This document shows, one piece after another, positions 1-10,393 of a stretch of 64,000 bases of DNA. The notes beneath the pieces were generated by a model. That model did no database searches and had not been told where the DNA came from. It worked only from the letters and a program-made list of their open reading frames with translations. Position numbers and translations under genes: made by a program. The stretch is from Paraburkholderia sabiae. Lineage in GTDB: Bacteria > Pseudomonadota > Gammaproteobacteria > Burkholderiales > Burkholderiaceae. Within the stretch, counting starts at the first letter, position 1. The number at the start of each line of letters is the position of its first letter. The DNA lies in NCBI RefSeq assembly GCF_030412785.1, contig NZ_CP125295.1, positions 124,001-188,000 of the forward strand, read 5' to 3'.

Positions 1-2
1 TC

Positions 3-926
3 AAGGCGACGCTCTGCGTGCGCGGCCGCGAAATGCTCTACGACTACTGTGCGGAGCGCGGCGTGCCGCATCAGCGCTGCGGCAAACTGCTGGTCGCGAC
101 GGCGCGCAACCAGATTCCCCAGCTCGAAGCCATCATGGCGCGCGGCAAGGAAAACGGCGTGCTCGACCTGATGCGGATCAGCGGCGAGGAAGCGCAGGCG
201 CTCGAACCCGCGCTGCAATGTGTCGAAGCCGTGTTCTCGCCGCAGACGGGTATCGTCGACAGCCATCAGTTGATGCTTGCCTTGCTCGGCGATGCCGAAC
301 GCGACGGCGCCATCTGCGCGTTTCATGCGCCCGTCGAAGCCATCGAGGCAGTCAATGGCCGCTTCGTCGTCAAGGTCGGCGGCAACTCGCCAACGACGAT
401 CGGCGCCGCGTGCGTGATCAACAGCGCCGGACTGCACGCGAACGCGATCGCGCGCAAGATTCGCGGACTCGACGCGCGCCACGTGCCGCCGCTCTATCTC
501 GCGCGCGGCAACTACTTCAGCATCTCGGGACGCGCGCCGTTCAACCGGCTGATCTATCCGATGCCGAACGAAGCGGGACTCGGCGTTCATCTGACGATCG
601 ATCTCGGCGGCCAGGCGCGCTTCGGCCCGGACGTCGAATGGGTCGATTCGATCAACTACGACGTCGATCCGCAGCGCGCCGAATCGTTCTATGCGGCGAT
701 CCGCGCTTACTGGCCTGCGTTGCCCGATCAAGCGTTGCAACCGGCGTATGCGGGTATTCGTCCGAAGCTGTCGGGACCGGGCGAGCCTGCCGCCGACTTC
801 CTGATTCAAGGTCCCGCCGCGCATGGCGTGCGCGGTCTCGTGAATCTGTTCGGTATCGAGTCGCCGGGTTTGACGGCGTCGCTGGCGATTGCGCAGCGTG
901 TGTGCGAGGTCAGCGGACGCGCCTGA
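3..926 (+). CDS. FAD-dependent oxidoreductase, LhgO-like (5' partial)
   Basis: The gene is cut by the window edge; the reading frame is open from base 3, so the true start lies upstream. The visible 307 residues match the substrate-binding and C-terminal parts of the DAO/GlcD-type family that contains L-2-hydroxyglutarate oxidase (LhgO): the segment with KLLVAT, the GIVDSH stretch, the INSAGLHA segment typical of the FAD fold, and a C-terminal [14 protein letters not shown] that closes over the flavin. The N-terminal GxGxxG dinucleotide motif is outside the window. The family oxidises 2-hydroxyacids such as L-2-hydroxyglutarate with FAD. Assignment to the family is good; the exact substrate is inferred. 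Confidence 0.8.
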   Translation, partial: KATLCVRGREMLYDYCAERGVPHQRCGKLLVATARNQIPQLEAIMARGKENGVLDLMRISGEEAQALEPALQCVEAVFSPQTGIVDSHQLMLALLGDAERDGAICAFHAPVEAIEAVNGRFVVKVGGNSPTTIGAACVINSAGLHANAIARKIRGLDARHVPPLYLARGNYFSISGRAPFNRLIYPMPNEAGLGVHLTIDLGGQARFGPDVEWVDSINYDVDPQRAESFYAAIRAYWPALPDQALQPAYAGIRPKLSGPGEPAADFLIQGPAAHGVRGLVNLFGIESPGLTASLAIAQRVCEVSGRA

Positions 927-1097
927 ACGCGTGATATGCCGCCGGTGATAGCGTGCGAGTCTTTCTCAATCACGCACGCTACGGAATTGCTTATGACCGA
1001 CATTTGACGCGTCACGCGCGTCGGCTTCATTGCTATCCTTGGGGACCGCTGTCGTCAGAACAGCGTAGATCCCCACAATACCAATGGAGCGAGTCCC

Positions 1098-1412
1098 ATG
1101 AACAATTCCCGTCGTACGTTTTTGATCACGAGCATCGGTGTGGCATCGACTATCGCGCTGTCGTCGCGTCAGGCATTCGCCGATGCGCCGAAGGTCGCCG
1201 AATCCGATCCGACCGCGCAGGCGCTCGGCTACAAGGAAGACGCGAGCAAGGTCGACAAGGCGAAGTACGCGAAATACGCGGCAGGGCAAGACTGCGGCAA
1301 CTGCAGCTTCTATCAGGGCAAGGCCACGGACGCCTACGCAGGCTGCCCGATGTTCGCGGGCAAGCAGGTGGCGAGCAAGGGTTGGTGCAGCGCATATAAC
1401 AAGAAGGCCTGA
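1098..1412 (+). CDS. High-potential iron-sulfur protein (HiPIP)
   Basis: A 104-residue periplasmic electron carrier holding one [4Fe-4S] cluster. The four cluster cysteines are visible as C66, C69, C83 and C97 in the family pattern CxxCxFY...CPMF...GWC. The N-terminus has a Tat-type leader: RRTF at 5-8, a hydrophobic stretch, and a cut near AFA-DA (about residue 29). Length and spacing are normal for soluble HiPIPs, which pass electrons from the bc1 complex to terminal acceptors. It stands alone, with its own leader region after the oxidoreductase gene. Family assignment is certain; its redox partner is unknown. Confidence 0.95.
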   Translation: MNNSRRTFLITSIGVASTIALSSRQAFADAPKVAESDPTAQALGYKEDASKVDKAKYAKYAAGQDCGNCSFYQGKATDAYAGCPMFAGKQVASKGWCSAYNKKA

Positions 1413-1670
1413 CGCGACAGGCTTCAGACTTCATGGGGCGCGCGTTACGCGATGCAATGCAGCATCGCCGGGCGCGCCTTTCGCAGCAACGCTCGAAGAG
1501 CGCGACGCCGTGCAACGCGACGTCGCGCTCTTTGTCGTATGAAAGTTGCTTGAAATCGGATGTCCTGCTCTTTTACACTCGCATGGCGTGCGCGCGGGGC
1601 CTGACAGCGGCCCATTCGAACCAAATTCAATCCAACGCACCCGACGCCTCGGTAAAGGCCGGAGACATCG

Positions 1671-2981
1671 ATGTCACAAGCATCCAGGAGCCTCAATACC
1701 CGGGCGGTCACGGCGGCCGTCATCGGTAATGCGCTCGAATGGTACGACTTCACTGTCTTCGGTTTTCTCACTGTCGTCATCGCCGAACTCTTCTTTCCCT
1801 CCAGCAGCGACTACTCGTCGATTCTTCTCACCACGGCAAGCTTCGGCGTCGCGTTCTTCATGCGACCCGTCGGCGGGATCGTGCTCGGGCTGTATGCGGA
1901 CCGCGCGGGACGCAAGGCCGCGCTGTCTCTCGTGATCGCGCTGATGACGCTCGGCATTCTGCTGCTCGCGATCGCGCCGCCTTATTCGGCGATCGGCGTC
2001 GGCGCGCCATTGCTGATCGTGGTTGGGCGTCTGTTGCAGGGCTTTTCCGCGGGCGGCGAGTTCGGCAGTTCGACGGCGCTGCTGATCGAAGCTGCGCCGT
2101 TTTCGAAGCGCGGCTTTTACGGCAGCTGGCAGATGGCGAGCCAGGCGGCTGCGCTGCTGCTCGGCGCTGTGGTCGGCGCGGCGGTGACGCGCGGCCTGTC
2201 GCCGGAAGCGCTGAAATCGTGGGGCTGGCGCGTGCCGTTCATCATCGGTCTCGTGATCGGGCCGATCGGTTTCTACATCCGCCGCAATCTCGCGGATTCC
2301 GAAGCATTTCTGCACGCGAAGCAGACCGCGCGTCCTGCGACGCTCGGTGAAGTTTTTGCGCACCATAGTCGCGATGTGCTCTGCGGTCTTGGCTCGGTGG
2401 TCGCGTTGACGGTCACGATCTACGTGTTGATCAGCTATCTGCCGACCTTCGCGGTCAAGCAACTCAAGTTGCCGTATGCCGATTCGTTCACGGCCGTGAT
2501 TATCGGCAATCTGCTGCTCACCGTGCTGTCGCCGCTAACGGGCGCATGGTCCGACCGCATCGGGCGCAAAGGTCTGTCGCTCTGGTCGCTGGTCGTCACG
2601 CTGGTGGTGATCTATCCGCTTTTCGTCTGGCTGGAAGGCGCGCCGAGCGTGTCGAAGCTGGTTCTCGTGCAGGCCATTCTGTCGATCACGCTGTCCGGCT
2701 ACTACGGCCCGTTCGGCGCGCTGATGGCCGAGCTTTTTCCCGCGAACGTGCGCTCGATCGGCCTGTCGCTCTCGTACAACTTCGCGGTGATGCTGTTCGG
2801 CGGCTTCGGTCCGTTCATCGTCACGTGGCTCATCGAGACGACGGGCTCGCCGCTCGCGCCGACGTACTACGTGATGTGCGGACTCGCGCTGTCGATCGTC
2901 TCGGTCGCGTGCATGCCGGCGAAACGTCACGCCGATCTCGACGCGATGCGCAAGCCCGTCGATGCTCTCGAACGTCGCTGA
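1671..2981 (+). CDS. MFS transporter, metabolite:H+ symporter (MHS) family
   Basis: A 436-residue, roughly 12-helix inner-membrane symporter. The N-terminal GNALEWYDFTVFGF segment is the hallmark of the MHS family (citrate, tricarballylate, proline/betaine, shikimate). The loop 2-3 signature RPVGGIVLGLYADRAGRK and the matching SDRIGRK repeat in the second half are present, as is GRLLQGFSAGGEFGSS. The start is supported by GGAG about 8 nt upstream of ATG 1671. The gene ends 3 bp from the convergent amidase stop, with no obvious terminator between them. An organic-acid substrate is likely but cannot be read from sequence. Confidence 0.92.
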   Translation: MSQASRSLNTRAVTAAVIGNALEWYDFTVFGFLTVVIAELFFPSSSDYSSILLTTASFGVAFFMRPVGGIVLGLYADRAGRKAALSLVIALMTLGILLLAIAPPYSAIGVGAPLLIVVGRLLQGFSAGGEFGSSTALLIEAAPFSKRGFYGSWQMASQAAALLLGAVVGAAVTRGLSPEALKSWGWRVPFIIGLVIGPIGFYIRRNLADSEAFLHAKQTARPATLGEVFAHHSRDVLCGLGSVVALTVTIYVLISYLPTFAVKQLKLPYADSFTAVIIGNLLLTVLSPLTGAWSDRIGRKGLSLWSLVVTLVVIYPLFVWLEGAPSVSKLVLVQAILSITLSGYYGPFGALMAELFPANVRSIGLSLSYNFAVMLFGGFGPFIVTWLIETTGSPLAPTYYVMCGLALSIVSVACMPAKRHADLDAMRKPVDALERR

Positions 2982-2984
2982 ACT

Positions 2985-4550
2985 TCAGCGCGCAGGCATC
3001 AGCGGCGGCCGCCGGTCGAACCACGGACGCGCCGTTTCCAGCTGCGCAGCAAGCCGCAGCAACATCGCTTCGCCGCCTTCGCGCGTGGCGAACTGAACGC
3101 CGATCGGCAGGCCGCGCGCGTTCCAGTAGAGCGGCACCGACATCGCCGGCTGTCCCGTCAGATTGAACAACTCCGTGCAGCCCGCCCACGCGAACGCCTT
3201 GTTCGACACTTCCGTCAGCAGCTTGCGCATCAGCGGCTCGACGGGAACGGTGGTGACGGCGCGCATCTGCATTTTCTCGACGGCAGTAGGCTGCATTTCG
3301 CCGATCTTGATCGGCGCGGCGGCGAGCGTCGCGCACAGGATCACGTCGTAGCGCGTCATCAGATCGGTGAGTTTCGCACTGACCTGGCGCTGCGCTTCGA
3401 GCGCAGCAGGCAACTCGCGCTCGCCGAATTTGCGGCCGATATGTCCCATCGTCCACGTCGGGATTTCGAATTCCTCACGATTCGGTTTGCGCCCCGTGAT
3501 CTGATCGGCCCTCAGCACGAGATTCTCTGCGCTCACCGACCAGATCATCAGAAACGCTTCGCGCAGACTCTCGAAGTCGATGCCGAGCGTCACGGGTTCG
3601 ATGTGATGACCGAGCGATGCCGCGAGTTGCGCGGCGTCGTCGAGCGCGGCGCGGGCGTCGGCGGAAAGCGTGGGCGCAAGCATCGGATCCGTCACGAACG
3701 CGATGTGCAGCGGCTTGCACGGCTCACTGGTCGCGGCGAGGAAAGTGCCGGGCGCGCCCATCGGACGGTCGGCGTTGCCCGAGGTGAGATCGAGCAGCAA
3801 CGCGCTGTCGCGCACGCTACGCGAAACCGCGTGATCGATGCCGAGATCGCCGGGCGCGGGCACGGCGTTCGACGGCTGGCGTCCGCGCGTCGGTTTGAGT
3901 CCGAAGAGGCCGCAGCACGACGCGGGAATGCGGATCGAGCCGCCGCCGTCCGATGCATGCGCGAGCGGCACGATGCCCGCGGCGACGGCGGCCGCCGAAC
4001 CGCCGCTCGATCCGCCTGGCGTGTGATCGAGACTCCACGGGTTGCGGCACGGCCCAAACAGTTCGGGCTCCGTATAAGGCATCTGCCCCATTTCGGACGT
4101 ACTCGTCTTGCCGAAAATATTGAGTCCGGCGGCGCGCGTCAGCGTGACGATGGGCGCGTCTTCCGTGGGAACGTAATGGCGATAGTGGCGGCTGCCCATC
4201 GACATGCGCAGGCCTTTGACGGGCAGGCCGAGATCCTTGACCAGATACGGCACGCCCGCGAGCGGTCCGTCGGCGAGTGCGTCGCCGTTGCCGTTTGCCT
4301 GCTCGCGCGACGCGCGTTGGCGGGCGGCGTCGTAGTCCTTCAGAACGATCGCGTTGATCGCGGGATTGGTCGCTTCGGCGCGCGCGATCGCGGTTTCCAG
4401 CAATTCGCGCGCGCTCACCTTGCGCTTGCGCACGAGATCGGCGAGGCCGATCGCGTCATGATCGAGATAATCGGATTGCACGACGACGGCCCCCGCGGAC
4501 TGGAATGATGATGACGGCACGCTCGGGCTTGCGTGCGCGTGCTCATGCAC
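2985..4550 (-). CDS. Amidase signature (AS) family hydrolase
   Basis: A 521-residue AS-family amidase that hydrolyses a carboxamide to acid and ammonia, with the substrate not evident. The Lys-Ser-Ser triad can be placed: K105 in LVKDLG, the Ser pair 181-182 in the glycine/serine-rich [12 protein letters not shown] segment, and S205 in [11 protein letters not shown]. The ATG at 4550 directly follows a perfect 9-bp hairpin and lacks a ribosome site. An in-frame GTG at 4481 (starting VQSDYLD), preceded by a G-rich stretch, fits the usual family N-terminus better and may be the true start. The dienelactone hydrolase gene lies upstream on the same strand. Confidence 0.9.
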   Translation of the reverse strand: MHEHAHASPSVPSSSFQSAGAVVVQSDYLDHDAIGLADLVRKRKVSARELLETAIARAEATNPAINAIVLKDYDAARQRASREQANGNGDALADGPLAGVPYLVKDLGLPVKGLRMSMGSRHYRHYVPTEDAPIVTLTRAAGLNIFGKTSTSEMGQMPYTEPELFGPCRNPWSLDHTPGGSSGGSAAAVAAGIVPLAHASDGGGSIRIPASCCGLFGLKPTRGRQPSNAVPAPGDLGIDHAVSRSVRDSALLLDLTSGNADRPMGAPGTFLAATSEPCKPLHIAFVTDPMLAPTLSADARAALDDAAQLAASLGHHIEPVTLGIDFESLREAFLMIWSVSAENLVLRADQITGRKPNREEFEIPTWTMGHIGRKFGERELPAALEAQRQVSAKLTDLMTRYDVILCATLAAAPIKIGEMQPTAVEKMQMRAVTTVPVEPLMRKLLTEVSNKAFAWAGCTELFNLTGQPAMSVPLYWNARGLPIGVQFATREGGEAMLLRLAAQLETARPWFDRRPPLMPAR

Positions 4551-4552
4551 AA

Positions 4553-4576
4553 GGCGCGACGCAGATACGTCGCGCC
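4553..4576 (-). terminator. Perfect 9-bp hairpin between two minus-strand genes
   Basis: GGCGCGACG and CGTCGCGCC pair around a 6-nt loop, 12 bp past the dienelactone hydrolase stop. The T-run after it (TTGT) is poor, so it may be a weak terminator or an RNA-processing site rather than a strong stop. Confidence 0.45.
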
Positions 4577-4587
4577 TCTAGCGTAAC

Positions 4588-5286
4588 TTACGCGTGCGTG
4601 CCGAGGAAAGTCAGCGTGCGGCCATGCGCGAGCGCTGCCGAGTGCTGGTGATAGCTTGCGCGCTCGGTGCAGTTGAAGCCGTGATCGGCGTTCGGGTAGA
4701 TATACAGTTCGGCGTCGTCGCGGCCCGCGAAGCGCTCCTTCACTTCGCCGACGGCCGACAGCGGAATGCCATGATCTAGTTCGCCGTAGTGGAACTGCAT
4801 CGGCACCTTGATCTGCGGCGCCTTGTCGAGCGCGTTCTGGATGCCGCCGCCGTAGTACGACACGGCGATGTCGAGCAGCCCTTCAGCCGCGGCCAGATAC
4901 GCGAGACGGCCGCCGAAGCAGTAGCCGACGCCAGCGATCTTGCCCGTCAGTTCCGGCATAGCGCGCAGCGCGGCAGCCGTCGCGCCGATGTCGGCGACGG
5001 CGAGATCCACGTTCGTCTTCTGAAGAATCTCGATGCCCTTGTCGCGGTCGGCGCCCGCGTAGGTCAGTTCGACGCGCGGCTGCGTGCGCCAGAAAATGTC
5101 CGGTGCGATCGCGATATAGCCATCCTGCGCGTATTGATCGACGACGTCGCGAATATGGCCGTTCACGCCGAAGATCTCCTGAATGATGATCACGGCCGGA
5201 CCCTTGCCGCTCTTCGGCGTCGACATGTACGCGCCAAACGAGTCATTGCCGGTCGGAATGTCGATCCATCGGGAAGTCACGCTCAC
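4588..5286 (-). CDS. Dienelactone hydrolase family protein
   Basis: A cytoplasmic alpha/beta-hydrolase of 232 residues with the Cys-Asp-His triad of the DLH family: the nucleophile in GVGYCFGG, Asp in GELDHGIP, His in NADHGFN. The IIIQEIFGVN segment typical of DLH is near the N-terminus. The open frame runs further upstream to 5616, but the start is a GTG at 5286. It follows AAGGAG at 7-8 nt and gives the family-like N-terminus VSVTSRWIDI; upstream residues look non-coding. DLH enzymes open lactone rings in aromatic degradation (carboxymethylenebutenolidase), but many paralogues have other substrates. Confidence 0.9.
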   Translation of the reverse strand: MSVTSRWIDIPTGNDSFGAYMSTPKSGKGPAVIIIQEIFGVNGHIRDVVDQYAQDGYIAIAPDIFWRTQPRVELTYAGADRDKGIEILQKTNVDLAVADIGATAAALRAMPELTGKIAGVGYCFGGRLAYLAAAEGLLDIAVSYYGGGIQNALDKAPQIKVPMQFHYGELDHGIPLSAVGEVKERFAGRDDAELYIYPNADHGFNCTERASYHQHSAALAHGRTLTFLGTHA

Positions 5287-5972
5287 GTTTTTTCTCCTTG
5301 CATAAACGGTGAAGCCGCAAATCGGGCGGGCAATCGTTTGCGGGCGTCTGGCCCGCAGTGGGCGCCCAGTGTGCCACCAAAAGATGGCGGCTGCAGCGAG
5401 AGCCCCGCGTGGCGGGCTTCTCGTAAGGGGAATGAAACACGCTTGCCGATTCGGAGCGCGCGCATTTGCACATCGACGGCGATCCGTATGGCATTCGCAC
5501 TTCATGCACTTCTTATATAGATACCCGCACTTCGGAATGTTTGAGAGCAATCGCAGCCCGGCTCTAACAGCATTCCGTTTACCTGTTATGACGTGTTCCG
5601 CACATATCCCGATCATTCACCGACGATGCGCGCGATGCTCGATGCACGCACAATGGAAACACACCTCGTTGGCCGGAAAGCCGCGCCAGCTGTCGCTTTC
5701 CGGGCACATTCCAGATGTGTTTCATGACTAAGTGGGATAAACGCTATTGGTAGTGTTCCCACTTTCTCAAAAAAACCCCACAAATTAATTTGATGGCCTA
5801 CACTTGCGCGCAAGCGCGGGGCGCCACCTGCCACAAACAGGCTGGAACGCGTGCTTGCCAAGTGCATGAACGATGCATCCGGCGGAGTCGTCCACGGGAT
5901 TTGAGCGACACGTGAAGGAAGCGGGGCACAAGGGCGATTACGTTGTTTTTCGGGACCGATACGGAGACTTAC
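5287..5972. other. Intergenic region upstream of the binding-protein gene
   Basis: A 686-bp stretch between divergent genes. I see no supported coding sequence. It must hold promoters for both neighbours. The AT-rich patch around 5755-5800 just upstream of the livK-like gene is the likeliest promoter zone, but no clear -35/-10 pair could be assigned. Confidence 0.5.
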
Positions 5973-7118
5973 ATGAACATCAAAATTCAAAAGCTGTTGC
6001 CGATCAGCGCTGCGGCGATGCTGTTTGCAACGTTGGCGACGACGGCTTCGGCCGACACCGTGGTCAAGATCGGCCATGTTGCGCCTTTGACGGGTGGCAT
6101 TGCTCACCTGGGCAAGGACAACGAAAACGGCGCACGTCTCGCAGTCGAAGAGATCAACGCCAAGGGTCTGACGATCGGCGGCCAGAAGATCACGCTGCAA
6201 CTGGATGCACAGGACGACGCAGCTGACCCGCGTACGGCTACGCAGGTCGCACAGAAGCTGGTCGACGACAAGGTCGTCGCAGTGGTCGGCCACCTGAACT
6301 CGGGCACGTCGATCCCGGCTTCGAAGATCTACAGCGATGCAGGCATCGTTCAGATCTCGCCGTCGGCAACGAACCCGGCCTACACGCAACAGGGCTTCAA
6401 GACGACGTACCGCGTCGTGGCAACGGATGCGCAGCAAGGTCCGGCACTGGCCAACTACGCAGCGAAGGGCCTGAAGGTGAAGAGCGTCGCGATCGTCGAC
6501 GACTCGACGGCATACGGCCAGGGTCTCGCGAACGAATTCGAAAAGACGGCAAAGTCGCTGGGTCTGAACGTGATGTCGCATGACGCGACGAACGACAAGG
6601 CTGTCGACTTCCGCGCCATTCTGACGAAGATCAAGGGCGAAAACCCGGACGCGATCATGTACGGCGGCATGGACGCCACGGGCGGCCCGTTCGCCAAGCA
6701 AGCCAAGCAGCTCGGCCTGCGCGCGAAGGTGCTGGCTGGCGACGGCGTGTGTACCGACAAGCTGTCTGACCTGGCTGGCGACGCAACCGACAACATCGTC
6801 TGCTCGGAAGCCGGCATGGCGCTCGAGAAGATGGAAGGTGGCCAGGCGTTCCAGGCGAAGTACCAGAAGCGTTTCGGTCAGCCGATCCAGATCTACGCTC
6901 CGTTCACGTATGACGCTGTGTACATCATCGTCGACGCAATGAAGCGTGCTGGCTCGACGGATCCGGCGAAGATCCTCGCAGCAATGCCGAACACCGACTA
7001 CAAGGGTGTGATCGGCGAAACGACCTTCGACTCGAAGGGCGACCTGAAGCACGGCGTGATCTCGCTGTACAACTACAAGTCCGGCAAGAAGACGCTGCTC
7101 GACGTCGTCAAGATGTAA
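5973..7118 (+). CDS. Branched-chain amino acid ABC transporter substrate-binding protein (LivJ/LivK type)
   Basis: A 381-residue periplasmic type I binding protein. The signal peptide is residues 1-27, ending in TTASA-D. The mature protein begins with VVKIGHVAPLTGG, the typical Leu/Ile/Val-binding N-terminus, and keeps the GHLNSGTSIPAS and ISPSATNP ligand-pocket segments. GGAGAC lies just upstream of ATG 5973; the longer frame from 5943 lacks a signal-peptide-like start. No permease or ATPase genes adjoin it, so it is an orphan component, as livK often is in Burkholderiaceae. A strong terminator follows. Confidence 0.93.
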   Translation: MNIKIQKLLPISAAAMLFATLATTASADTVVKIGHVAPLTGGIAHLGKDNENGARLAVEEINAKGLTIGGQKITLQLDAQDDAADPRTATQVAQKLVDDKVVAVVGHLNSGTSIPASKIYSDAGIVQISPSATNPAYTQQGFKTTYRVVATDAQQGPALANYAAKGLKVKSVAIVDDSTAYGQGLANEFEKTAKSLGLNVMSHDATNDKAVDFRAILTKIKGENPDAIMYGGMDATGGPFAKQAKQLGLRAKVLAGDGVCTDKLSDLAGDATDNIVCSEAGMALEKMEGGQAFQAKYQKRFGQPIQIYAPFTYDAVYIIVDAMKRAGSTDPAKILAAMPNTDYKGVIGETTFDSKGDLKHGVISLYNYKSGKKTLLDVVKM

Positions 7119-7197
7119 GAGCGGTTGACGCAGCTTGCGCGCACGCGGTTCGCCGCGTCGCGCAGGACGCGAACCGGCCAGACAAGGCATCATAGGA

Positions 7198-7226
7198 GGC
7201 ACGCGGGTTTAACCCGCGTGCCTTTT
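7198..7226 (+). terminator. Rho-independent terminator
   Basis: A perfect GC-rich inverted repeat (GGCACGCGGGTT / AACCCGCGTGCC, 7198-7222) is followed by TTTTGTTTT. It lies 79 bp past the binding-protein stop. Confidence 0.9.
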
Positions 7227-7271
7227 GTTTTGTGTGGCCGTTTTTGCGCATACCACGCGGGGGACGCGATC

Positions 7272-8279
7272 GTGACACGGATGATCGATGACGAATGGCG
7301 GCGCTGGATCGCCGAAAACCTGTTGCTCGATGCATCGCCCGAACATGTCCATGCCGTGCTCGTCGAACATGGCTTCGAGCGCGAACACGCTTTATGCGAG
7401 ATCGATAGCACGCTGAATAGCCCTTATTTTCAAGCGGGTTCCCGCTTGCGCAATCGTTTGCGCAAGCGCGAATGGATGCTTTCCGTGTATGGCGAGCTGA
7501 ATCGCATGCGAACGGGCGCGGATTGCGTCGAACGTCGCGCGCGGCTGTCGCGCGATGCGTTTTACGAGCAGTTCTATTTTCAGAACCGGCCTGTGATCGT
7601 CACCGGCATGATCGATTCGTGGCCCGCTCGCCGGCGCTGGAATTTCGATTACTTTCGCGCTCGCTGCGCGCAGGCCGAAGTGGAAGTGCAGTTCGGCCGC
7701 GATACGGACGCGAACTACGAGATCAATCAGCCGTCGCTGCGGCGCGCGATGCGTTTTGGCGAATATGTCGATCTCGTCGAACGCGCAGGCGTCACGAACG
7801 ATTTCTATATGACGGCGAACAACGCGTCGCGCAATCGCGTGGCGCTGGCGGCGCTATGGGACGACGTGCCGCCCATCGGCGAATATCTGAATGCGACGTC
7901 GGCCGATGCGGGCTTTTTCTGGTTCGGTCCCGCCGGTACGAAAACGCCGTTTCATCACGACCTCACTAACAATCTGATGGCGCAGGTGATCGGCCGAAAA
8001 CGCGTGTTGCTCGTGCCGTTCACCGACACCGCGCATATGTATAACCATCTGCATTGCTATTCGCAGATCGACGGCGGCGCGCTTGATGTCGAACGCTTTC
8101 CTTCGTTCGAACAGGCGCAGGTGATCGAATGCACGCTCGAGCCGGGCGAGCTGCTGTTTCTGCCCATCGGCTGGTGGCATTACGTCGAGGCGCTCGATGC
8201 TTCCGTCACAATGACGTACACGAATTTTCTCGAACGCAACGATTTCGCGCGCACGTACAGCACGTATCGCGAGTTGTGA
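7272..8279 (+). CDS. Cupin-8 / JmjC-like Fe(II)-2-oxoglutarate dioxygenase
   Basis: A 335-residue protein. The second half carries the JmjC/cupin-8 metal site: H-x-D in PFHHDLTNN and the distal His in GWWHYVEALD. The GRKRVLLVPF strand supplies the basic residue that binds 2-oxoglutarate in this family. Such enzymes hydroxylate proteins or small molecules. The N-terminal ~100 residues contain a helical region (DDEWRRWIAENLLL) seen in bacterial relatives. I chose GTG 7272, which has GGGGA about 7 nt upstream; ATG 7281 is the alternative. The substrate is unknown. Confidence 0.85.
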   Translation: MTRMIDDEWRRWIAENLLLDASPEHVHAVLVEHGFEREHALCEIDSTLNSPYFQAGSRLRNRLRKREWMLSVYGELNRMRTGADCVERRARLSRDAFYEQFYFQNRPVIVTGMIDSWPARRRWNFDYFRARCAQAEVEVQFGRDTDANYEINQPSLRRAMRFGEYVDLVERAGVTNDFYMTANNASRNRVALAALWDDVPPIGEYLNATSADAGFFWFGPAGTKTPFHHDLTNNLMAQVIGRKRVLLVPFTDTAHMYNHLHCYSQIDGGALDVERFPSFEQAQVIECTLEPGELLFLPIGWWHYVEALDASVTMTYTNFLERNDFARTYSTYREL

Positions 8280-8283
8280 GCGT

Positions 8284-9495
8284 TCAGATGCCGAGCCGGC
8301 GCAACACCTTGGGCCCGACGAACGCGACGAGCGCCGCGCACAGCGCGACGACGGACAGGCCGATGGGCAGATTCGTCACCTGCGCCACGCCGCCGATAAT
8401 TACCGGCCCGAGCAGCAAGCCGAAGTACGCAAGCCCTGCGACGTGCGCGAGGCCCTCGGCGGCCGGAATGCCTTTGACACGCGCGGCCGCCGCGAACAGC
8501 ACCGGCATCATGTTGGCGAGACCGAGCCCCATCATCGTGAAACCCGTTAGCGCCGCAATCGGATTCGGCAGAAGCAGCGCGCCGATCATGCCCGCGCATG
8601 CCAACGATGCGCTCGTGGCGATCAACTGCGGCGCGCCGAAACGTGCGCGCACGGCGTCGCCGGCGAACCGCGCGGCGGCCATGCCGCCAGAAAACGCCGC
8701 GTAGGCGGCGCTCGCCGCGGCGGGCGTCGACGCAACGACGTCGCGCATATAGACCGTCGCCCAGTCGTACATCGCACCTTCGGCGATCAGCGCAATCAGC
8801 GCAATCGCGCCGAGCGCCCACAGCGCGGGCGAGCGCCAGCGGCTGCCACGCGGCGCATGCGCGTCAGGATGCTCGGAATGCGGAACGTGCGGCAGCACGG
8901 CGGGGCACGCAGCCAGCAGCACGCCCGCGCTGATGAGCGCCGCGAGCAGCAGATGCACGGCCGGCGCCATCCCATGCGCCAGCGCCGCGCCGCCGACAGC
9001 CGCACCCGCCATACCGCCGAGGCTGAACATGCCGTGCAACGCCGACATGATCGGCCGGCCGAGCGCTTCTTCGACGGCGCTCGCTTCGGCGTTCATCGCG
9101 ACATCGAGTGTCGCCATGCCTGCGCCGAAGAATGCGAGCAGCACGAGCAGCATCCAGTACGACGGCACGACCAGAATGAGCGCCGCGCACGCCGACATCA
9201 CGAGCCCGCCCGCGAGACACGCGCGGCGCGTGCCGACGCGCGCGATCCACGGACCGTTCGTCACCATCGCGCCGATCGAGCCACCCGCGACCGCAAAGAG
9301 CGCGACGGACAGCATCGCCGGATTCAGATGGAAGCGGTCTCGCACCGTCGGCACGTGGACGCCCTAGGACGCATACATCATCCCGGCGATGAAGAAGAGC
9401 GCCATCGTCGCGTAACGCGCGCGGTTGCGCGCCGTCACGGACAGATTGCGGTGCGCGGCGGGCAGGGATGCGGAGTCGGAAGGGCGGTCGGACAC
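8284..9495 (-). pseudogene. MFS transporter interrupted by an amber codon
   Basis: The frame from GTG 9495 encodes a 403-residue MFS protein of the YbjJ-like type, but codon 44 (9364-9366) is TAG. The sequence around it reads GMMYAS-stop-GVHVPTVRDRF; relatives have Trp here, so a TGG-to-TAG change is the simple explanation. Downstream of the stop the frame is intact over about 356 residues, including the RVGTRRACLAGG loop. Translation could restart at GTG 9354, but that product lacks the first membrane helix. Probably a recent loss of function, or a base-call error. Substrate unknown. Confidence 0.8.
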
Positions 9496-9727
9496 GTAGA
9501 AACCTGGCGATCGAAGAAACGACGAAGAGGAACTGCAGGCAAGAAAGCGCAGTGAAAGCGCTTCCAGATTCTAGCGAAGCAATGGCATGTCGTGCGGACA
9601 AGTCCCTGAACTAATATCTACTTTCCACGCGCGGCGCGGCGCCCGTTCAGGCAGGGATCGACGTTGGACGGCCTCGTCGATCCAGCGGGCATCGTGCAGC
9701 GCGGATTCCATTCAATAAGGATGCGCC

Positions 9728-10393
9728 TTGAACATTCCCGCTCACGCCCCGTTGCATCTGCTGCATCAGGCCGCCATCGGCACGCTCGCTACGCACGCGC
9801 GCCAGCCGCAAGGCTTTCCGTATCCGACCGTGCTGCCGTTCGCACCCGACGCGCGACATCGCCCGACGATACTCGTGAGCCGTCTCGCCGAGCACACGCG
9901 CAACCTGCATACGGATCCACGCTCGGGTTTCCTGATCGTCCACGCGCCGGACGGCGACGTGCTCAATGGCCAGCGCGTCACGCTCGTTGGCACGTTCGAG
10001 CACGTCGAGCCGACGCCGGACGTGATCCAGCGCTACCTGCGCTATCACCCGGACGCCGAGCGCTACCTCGTGCTGGGGGATTTTTCTTTCTGGGTCATGT
10101 CGGTCGAGCGGATGCGTTATATCGGCGGGTTCGGCGCGATGGGCTGGCTAATGGCAGATGAACTCGATCCGCTCCCGCCTGTTTCGTTCGAAGAAGAAAG
10201 CGCGCTGATCGACATGATCGAGCGGCATCCGCGGCGGCCACAGCATGTTCGACTGCTGGGCGTCGACCGATATGGCGCGGACCTGGTGATGTCGGGCAAC
10301 CGGAACCGCGTCATATTCGACACACCCGCTCCGGATTCGGAATCGCTGCGAGCCGTTCTCGAAGATTGCATCGTTCGTTTGGACGTTTCTTAA
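9728..10393 (+). CDS. HugZ-like FMN-binding split-barrel protein
   Basis: A 221-residue pyridoxamine-5'-phosphate-oxidase-like protein. The N-terminal split barrel includes GTLATHARQPQGFPYPTVLPF and the RVTLVGTFE strand. The C-terminal part (VDRYGADLVMSG) matches the DUF2470/HugZ domain, which in characterised members helps heme breakdown. The start is TTG 9728, preceded by AAGGA. It is monocistronic and divergent from the broken MFS gene. A role in heme handling is inferred from the family only. Confidence 0.8.
   Translation: MNIPAHAPLHLLHQAAIGTLATHARQPQGFPYPTVLPFAPDARHRPTILVSRLAEHTRNLHTDPRSGFLIVHAPDGDVLNGQRVTLVGTFEHVEPTPDVIQRYLRYHPDAERYLVLGDFSFWVMSVERMRYIGGFGAMGWLMADELDPLPPVSFEEESALIDMIERHPRRPQHVRLLGVDRYGADLVMSGNRNRVIFDTPAPDSESLRAVLEDCIVRLDVS

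Noticed and set aside
3441..4508. 355-codon frame opposite the amidase
   Set aside because: Antisense shadow; the amidase motifs are unambiguous.
5613..7202. 529-codon minus-strand frame opposite the LivK-type gene
   Set aside because: Antisense of a gene with strong codon bias; no recognisable domain.
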